A stretch of DNA of 8,071 bases, taken from DATBDE01 sp036270095 (GTDB lineage Bacteria; Actinomycetota; Thermoleophilia; Solirubrobacterales; Solirubrobacteraceae). Of the stretch, positions 4,615 through 8,071 are shown one piece after another. A program made the translations under genes and the position numbers. Position 1 is the stretch's first letter; each line of letters opens with the position of its first letter. The DNA lies in the NCBI GenBank assembly GCA_036270095.1, contig DATBDE010000085.1, positions 1-8,071 on the forward strand, in the 5' to 3' direction. The notes under the pieces were generated by a model, which worked only from the letters and a program-made list of their open reading frames with translations, ran no database searches and had not been told where the DNA came from.

Positions 4615-6477
4615 CTATCGCGTCGCGGCGGCCAGGAGCACGCCGAACGTTGCAGCGCCCACGCTGAGCCAGGTCACGTAGTCGCCGGCCTGCCCGCTGT
4701 GCAGGCGCCGCACCGCCCAGTACGTGCCCCGGATCGGGCCGCGCAGCGGGAGCGGCACGAGCTCGCGCACGCGGTGGCGCGGGCTGAGCACCGCCAGGGC
4801 GATGCCGACCGCCCCGCCCACGCTGAGCAGCCCGAACAGGATCCCCAGCGCGTCGACGCCGAGGTTCGGCGCGTCCGGCAGCGGCAGCTTGGCGCCGTGC
4901 AGCACGACGGCCGCGTAGGCGGCGCGGTCGGTGAAGCGCGCGGCCGCGTCCAGCGTCTTGTCCACGAGGGCCGGGAACAGGCCGATCGCGAGCCCGCCGG
5001 CGACGAGAGCGCCGGCAGTGGCGATCATCACCGGGGGCGTGGTGTCGGGCGCGCCGGTGGTCTCGGCCTCGGCCTCCTCGTCGTCGCGCTCGACCTCGCT
5101 GCCGGTCGGGTGCCCGAACGGGATCGGGTCGTCCTCTGCCGGCTCGCCCCAGCCGAGGAAGACGCGGCCGCCCGCGCGCAGCACCGCAGCCGCGGTCAGG
5201 ATCGCCGCGACGACGAAGACGACGATGATCCAGCCGTGGCCGACGTCGATGGCCGCGTGCTCGAGCACCCGCTTGCCCGAGAACGCGCCCAGGAACGGCG
5301 GCCCGGCCAGCCCGAGCGCGCCGGCGAAGAAGATCGCCGCCAGCGGCCTCGGCACCTGGCGCCCGAGGTAGTAGAGCCGCAGCTCGTTGACGCTGCCGGT
5401 GCGGTGGATGACGGCCCCGATGGCCACGAACAGCCCCGCGCGCAGTAGCCCGTCGGCGGCGATGAGCAGCGCCGCGGCGGCGATGCCCTCGGTGCTGAAC
5501 AGGCCCACCCCGATCAGCGCCATCCCGATCTGGCTGATGGTCACGAAGGCGAGCAGGCGCTTGAGGTGGTGCTGGGCCAGGCACAGCACCGCTCCCCACA
5601 GCGCAGTCACCCCGCCGAAGAGGAGGAAGACGAGCCGCAGCGTCTCCAGGTGGGCCTGGAACGGCCCGTCGAACATGGTCCAGTAGACCCGGGCGATCGC
5701 GTAGATGCCCAGGTCGCTCATCACGCCCGAGAAGATCACGCAGGCCGGCGTGGGCGCCACTGCGTAGGCGTCGGCGAGCCAGAAGTGGAACGGCACCACC
5801 GCCGCTTTGACCATGAACCCGATGCACAGGAACGCGAACGACCCCACCACCAGGCCGTCGGCGTGCCCGTGGGCGAGCGCCACGCCGATCTGGGCCAGGT
5901 TCAGCGCGCCGGTGCGCGCGTAGAGGAGCGCGATCCCGAAGAGGATGAACACGGCCCCGACCGTGTTGGAGACCGCGAAGGTCAGCGCCCCCTGCAGCGG
6001 GCCGGACTCCTCCGAGCGGTAGGCGGTCAGGGCGTACGCGGTGACGCTCATGAGCTCGAAGAACACGAAGAGGTTGAACAGGTCCCCGCTCAGGCAGAAC
6101 CCGGCCATGGCCCCGCCGAACACGAGCATGAGGGCGTGGAAGATCGGGCCCGGGGTCTCGAAGTAGCGCCAGGCGAACAGGAAGGCCGCGCACACCAGCA
6201 CCGCCGCGAGCAGGGCCAGGCTGGTCGACAGCGGGTCGAAGGCCATCGAGATGCCCAGGGCGACGCCCGCCCGCGGCTGCCAGCCGCCGACCCAGGTCAC
6301 CACCGGAACGTCGCGGCTGAGGACGTCGATCAGCATGGCGCCGACGAACACCACGCCGGCCGATGCGGTGACGATGGAGACGATGTCGTCGCGGCGCCGC
6401 GACAGCGGCAGCGAGATTGCGAACAAGGCAGCGATCAGGAACGGCCCGGCGACGACGAGCGGAGCGAGCTTGTCCAT
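4615..6477 (-). CDS. mnhD: Monovalent cation/H+ antiporter subunit D (MrpD/MnhD), long form
   Basis: MrpD is a NuoN/NuoL-type proton-translocating membrane subunit of the Mrp cation/proton antiporter. The 620-residue product has many hydrophobic helices and the family's buried charges: Glu141 in NLFVFFELMS, Lys224 in GFMVKAAVVPFHFWLADAY, Lys306 in HHLKRLLAFVTISQIG, and Lys402 in FSGKRVLEH. The usual Lys of the helix-10 region (HxxxK) reads ADGLLRAGLF, so Arg346 takes its place. The core spans about 1-440; ordinary MrpD is about 490-500 residues. Here an acidic loop (445-475) and extra helices follow, ending in RRLHSGQAGDYVTWL (590-604), a tail more like that of NuoL/MrpA-type proteins. The ATG at 6477 lies one base after the mnhC stop, with no evident ribosome binding site, which suggests coupling. 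It is the last gene of the operon; its TAG stop is three bases from the convergent dehydrogenase stop. Confidence 0.92.
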   Translation of the reverse strand: MDKLAPLVVAGPFLIAALFAISLPLSRRRDDIVSIVTASAGVVFVGAMLIDVLSRDVPVVTWVGGWQPRAGVALGISMAFDPLSTSLALLAAVLVCAAFLFAWRYFETPGPIFHALMLVFGGAMAGFCLSGDLFNLFVFFELMSVTAYALTAYRSEESGPLQGALTFAVSNTVGAVFILFGIALLYARTGALNLAQIGVALAHGHADGLVVGSFAFLCIGFMVKAAVVPFHFWLADAYAVAPTPACVIFSGVMSDLGIYAIARVYWTMFDGPFQAHLETLRLVFLLFGGVTALWGAVLCLAQHHLKRLLAFVTISQIGMALIGVGLFSTEGIAAAALLIAADGLLRAGLFVAIGAVIHRTGSVNELRLYYLGRQVPRPLAAIFFAGALGLAGPPFLGAFSGKRVLEHAAIDVGHGWIIVVFVVAAILTAAAVLRAGGRVFLGWGEPAEDDPIPFGHPTGSEVERDDEEAEAETTGAPDTTPPVMIATAGALVAGGLAIGLFPALVDKTLDAAARFTDRAAYAAVVLHGAKLPLPDAPNLGVDALGILFGLLSVGGAVGIALAVLSPRHRVRELVPLPLRGPIRGTYWAVRRLHSGQAGDYVTWLSVGAATFGVLLAAATR

Positions 6478-6478
6478 G

Positions 6479-6823
6479 TCAGTCGCGCAGCGGGTCGAGC
6501 TCGTCCGGGTCCACCGTCCCGAACCGCTTCTGGGCCTGGACGGCGAGTGCGAGCAGGAGCGCGGTGACTGCGGCGCCGACGACGACGTCGGTCAGGGTCA
6601 GCGCCTTGACCACGGGGTCGACCGCCTTCGTGTTCAGCGGGATGTCGACGAAGATCGAGGCGGCGCCGTTGGTGCGGTAGCCGATCCCCAGCAGCAGCAG
6701 GTAGGTCGAGGACTGCACCACCGACAGGCAGATCACGAGGTGGACCAGGTGGTGGCTGCTCACGACCCCGTAGAGCCCGACCAGGAAGATCCAGATCGCG
6801 ATCGCGAACGGGAGGAAGCTCAT
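6479..6823 (-). CDS. mnhC: Monovalent cation/H+ antiporter subunit C (MrpC/MnhC, NuoK-like)
   Basis: This 114-residue protein is of normal MrpC length and has three hydrophobic helices (about 4-22, 27-48 and 71-96), the NuoK-like fold that packs beside MrpD in the antiporter. The hallmark segment after helix 2 is DPVVKALTLTDVVVG at 69-83, matching the common DPxxQALxLTAIVIG pattern. Two positions differ: Lys73 stands where Gln is usual and Asp79 where Ala is usual, which puts two opposite charges about one and a half turns apart in helix 3. The ATG at 6823 overlaps the TGA of the upstream MbhE-MnhB gene (ATGA). GGAG (6837 down to 6834), ten bases upstream of the ATG, is one of the few plausible ribosome binding sites in the window. 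The C-terminal tail is charged and probably cytoplasmic. Confidence 0.93.
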   Translation of the reverse strand: MSFLPFAIAIWIFLVGLYGVVSSHHLVHLVICLSVVQSSTYLLLLGIGYRTNGAASIFVDIPLNTKAVDPVVKALTLTDVVVGAAVTALLLALAVQAQKRFGTVDPDELDPLRD

Positions 6824-7632
6824 CCGCTGCGCGCTCCGCGCCGGCGCCGCAGCACGATCGTCTGGTCCAGGAACTCGGAGAGGATGAGCACGAACCCGCC
6901 GGTGATCTCGAAGCCGACGGCCACGCTGAGCAGCTGCATGGTCCCGGCCGAGAAGACGTCGCCCGGGGTGCCCTTGGGCAGCCAGTTGTCGAGGAACGCG
7001 ACGCCCCAGATGAGGCCCGCGATGCCGATGAGCACGAACCCGGCCGCGCCGGTCGCCTTGGTGATCTCGACCAGGGGCAGGGGCCGGATGCGCCGCAGCG
7101 CCAAGTACTCGCCGCCCAGGTAGACGAACAGCAGCGCCGTAGCCGCGATGACCCCGCCCTGGAAGCCGCCGCCGGGCGTGATGGCGCCGTGGGCGATGAT
7201 GTAGCCAGCCAGCAGCACGGTCGGGCCCACGAGGGTCACCGTGATCAGCCGCACCGCCACCGAGGCGCCGCTCACCTGCCGGCCGACGGCGTCGTCGTCG
7301 GGCGGCCCCTCCTCCTCGTCGCGGCGCTCGCGGAGGATCAGGGCCAGGCCGAGGACGGCGGCGAAGAGGATGAACTCTTCGCCCAGTGTGTCGAAGCCGC
7401 GGTAGTCGAAGTTCACCGCGGTGATCACGTTGGTCGCATGCTCCTGGGGCACCGCGACGCGATTGAGCAACAACCCGTAGATGCCGTGGTAGTCGCCGAA
7501 GGCGGGCATCCCGGCCAGCGCCCAGGTCATCAGGGCGGCCAGGACGGCGCCGGAGACGAGGAACAGGCGCCGCCGCGTGGCGAAGGAGATCTCGCTGTCG
7601 CGGCGCCGGGCGGGCCCCTCGCCGGCGCTCAC
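6820..7632 (-). CDS. mnhB: MbhE-MnhB fusion subunit of the Mrp-type antiporter
   Basis: This 270-residue membrane protein joins two Mrp modules. Residues about 20-105 match the last part of classical MrpA (the MbhE-like segment): a helix at 23-41, an extracytoplasmic stretch, then NFDYRGFDTLGE (74-85) and a second helix at 86-101. A charged linker follows at 102-118. Residues about 125-255 form the MnhB/MrpB domain with four helices and its signature HGAITPGGGFQGG at 148-160. In Bacillus-type operons these are the MrpA C-terminus and a separate MrpB; in archaeal Mbh clusters they are separate MbhE and MbhF. Here they are a single chain with no visible frameshift. GTG at 7632 is the start, overlapping the preceding TGA as GTGA; AAGGA lies very close (three bases) upstream. 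The N-terminal basic segment is probably cytoplasmic. Confidence 0.88.
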   Translation of the reverse strand: MSAGEGPARRRDSEISFATRRRLFLVSGAVLAALMTWALAGMPAFGDYHGIYGLLLNRVAVPQEHATNVITAVNFDYRGFDTLGEEFILFAAVLGLALILRERRDEEEGPPDDDAVGRQVSGASVAVRLITVTLVGPTVLLAGYIIAHGAITPGGGFQGGVIAATALLFVYLGGEYLALRRIRPLPLVEITKATGAAGFVLIGIAGLIWGVAFLDNWLPKGTPGDVFSAGTMQLLSVAVGFEITGGFVLILSEFLDQTIVLRRRRGARSG

Positions 7633-7868
7633 GAGTCCTTGTCGCCGATCTTGGCGAGGGCGAGCAGGATGATCGTGGGCAGCGCGACCGAGCCGATGAC
7701 GATGCTCGAGAGCGCCACGTCCGGCGCCGCGAAGGCGAAGAAGAGCACGCCGAGGAGCAGGCCGTAGAAGCTGGCGACGAAGGCCTGGCGCAGCGGGTCC
7801 CGGGCGGCCACGACCGCGGGCGCGCCGACGGCGACCAGGGCGAGGGCGACGATCTGCAGAACGGTCAT
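7629..7868 (-). CDS. MbhD/DUF4040-like antiporter subunit, equivalent to part of the MrpA C-terminus
   Basis: This 79-residue protein has three hydrophobic segments (about 4-20, 26-46 and 55-73) and the conserved AAPDVALS at 47-54. That motif marks the MbhD-like region which in Bacillus MrpA lies in the C-terminal part of the large subunit, immediately before the MbhE segment. Here it stands as its own gene directly upstream of the MbhE-MnhB fusion, as in archaeal Mbh-type clusters. Residues after the motif read SSIVIGSVALP; many relatives have an acidic residue at one of these serines, so a membrane carboxylate may be missing. The ATG at 7868 overlaps the mnhG stop (ATGA), and its own stop overlaps the next start (GTGA). 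It would form part of the cation-path interface between the MrpA-like and MrpB-like subunits, by family analogy. Confidence 0.85.
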   Translation of the reverse strand: MTVLQIVALALVAVGAPAVVAARDPLRQAFVASFYGLLLGVLFFAFAAPDVALSSIVIGSVALPTIILLALAKIGDKDS

Positions 7869-8071
7869 CGGTCCGAGATCGTCGCCTTCTCGTTTGGCTC
7901 CAGCGCCCAGCGGCCCTTGTCGCGGATGCGCCCCGCCCGAGCCGTCGCGTGCACCAGCACCGTGTTGAGCACGATCAGGAGCAGCGCGACGATGATCGAC
8001 TTGATCCCGGCCTGCGAGCCGATCCCCTCCTCGATCACCACCGCGATCGCGAGCAGGACGGGGCTGACCAC
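7865..8071 (-). CDS. mnhG: Monovalent cation/H+ antiporter subunit G (MrpG/MnhG), C-terminal part
   Basis: Only the last 68 codons are present; the 5' end lies beyond the window, so the GTG at 8071 is not the real start. Two hydrophobic helices (about 3-14 and 22-41 of the visible part) are followed by LVHATARAGR, which corresponds to the conserved HALARAA element near the end of MrpG. A hydrophilic tail of about 20 residues follows. Full MrpG is usually 100-130 residues, so about half is missing. MrpG is a small membrane subunit required for assembly of the Mrp complex. Position supports the call: it directly precedes the MbhD-like gene with an ATGA overlap, as MbhC precedes MbhD in Mbh clusters. 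MrpE and MrpF would be expected just beyond the right edge. Confidence 0.82.
   Translation of the reverse strand: MVSPVLLAIAVVIEEGIGSQAGIKSIIVALLLIVLNTVLVHATARAGRIRDKGRWALEPNEKATISDR

Noticed and set aside
4238..6193. Long minus-strand open frame of 651 codons across mnhD and the dehydrogenase gene
   Set aside because: The translation is a low-complexity Arg/Pro/Ala/Gly shadow in another frame of mnhD, continuing antisense through the end of the dehydrogenase gene. Real MrpD helices and motifs are in the other frame.
4615..8071. Membrane-bound [NiFe] hydrogenase or complex I (nuo) cluster
   Set aside because: The layout resembles Mbh, but there is no hydrogenase large or small subunit, ferredoxin or NuoB/C/D-like gene, and the MnhB signature and MbhD/MbhE modules point to an Mrp-type antiporter. 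Genes beyond 8071 could still change this.
1..8071. tRNA or rRNA genes, CRISPR arrays, insertion sequences, attachment sites, defence systems
   Set aside because: Reading both strands gave no cloverleaf-like gene, regular repeat-spacer pattern, transposase-like protein or terminal repeat. Nearly every base belongs to a housekeeping-type or transport gene of similar composition.

Overview
This is a very GC-rich, densely packed chromosomal window with no visible mobile elements, RNA genes or CRISPR repeats. The codon usage, GTG starts, near absence of Shine-Dalgarno sequences and the protein variants (an Asp-type MurA, actinobacterial-looking MFS and GAP proteins) suggest a high-GC actinobacterium, perhaps of the Thermoleophilia/Solirubrobacterales type. 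That placement is inference, because no rRNA or marker phylogeny is available here.

Layout. The left edge carries the first 232 codons of murA (minus strand, start 697, truncated by the window edge). It is divergent from a three-gene plus-strand operon: an HD-superfamily hydrolase (771-1358), an MFS transporter (1360-2538) and a six-helix GAP/LysE-like membrane protein (2538-3185). The spacings are +1 base and a one-base TGATG overlap, so these three are probably translationally coupled. The operon meets a convergent small zinc-binding gene (3182-3517, minus) whose stop codon overlaps that of the GAP gene in a shared CTAG. A hairpin spans this junction. Only 20 bases separate the zinc gene from the divergent isocitrate/isopropylmalate-family dehydrogenase gene (3538-4611, plus).

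The right half (4615-8071, minus) is the distal part of an Mrp/Mnh-type multisubunit cation/proton antiporter operon. Read in transcription order it is mnhG (5' end outside the window), an MbhD/DUF4040-like subunit, an MbhE-MnhB fusion, mnhC and mnhD. Junctions are ATGA, GTGA and ATGA overlaps and one 1-base gap. Gene content and order follow the membrane antiporter half of archaeal Mbh-type clusters: the C-terminal part of classical MrpA is broken up, and the large NuoL-like MrpA domain is absent from the window. The products would assemble in the cytoplasmic membrane and exchange Na+ (or another monovalent cation) for H+. The last gene is an unusually long MrpD with a charged cytoplasmic-type loop and a NuoL-like tail; it ends three bases from the convergent dehydrogenase gene.

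Nothing here looks like a wholly new system. The items most worth a second look are the split and refused Mrp architecture, the internally duplicated zinc protein, the divergent dehydrogenase clade, and the Cys-to-Asp MurA, which predicts fosfomycin insensitivity.
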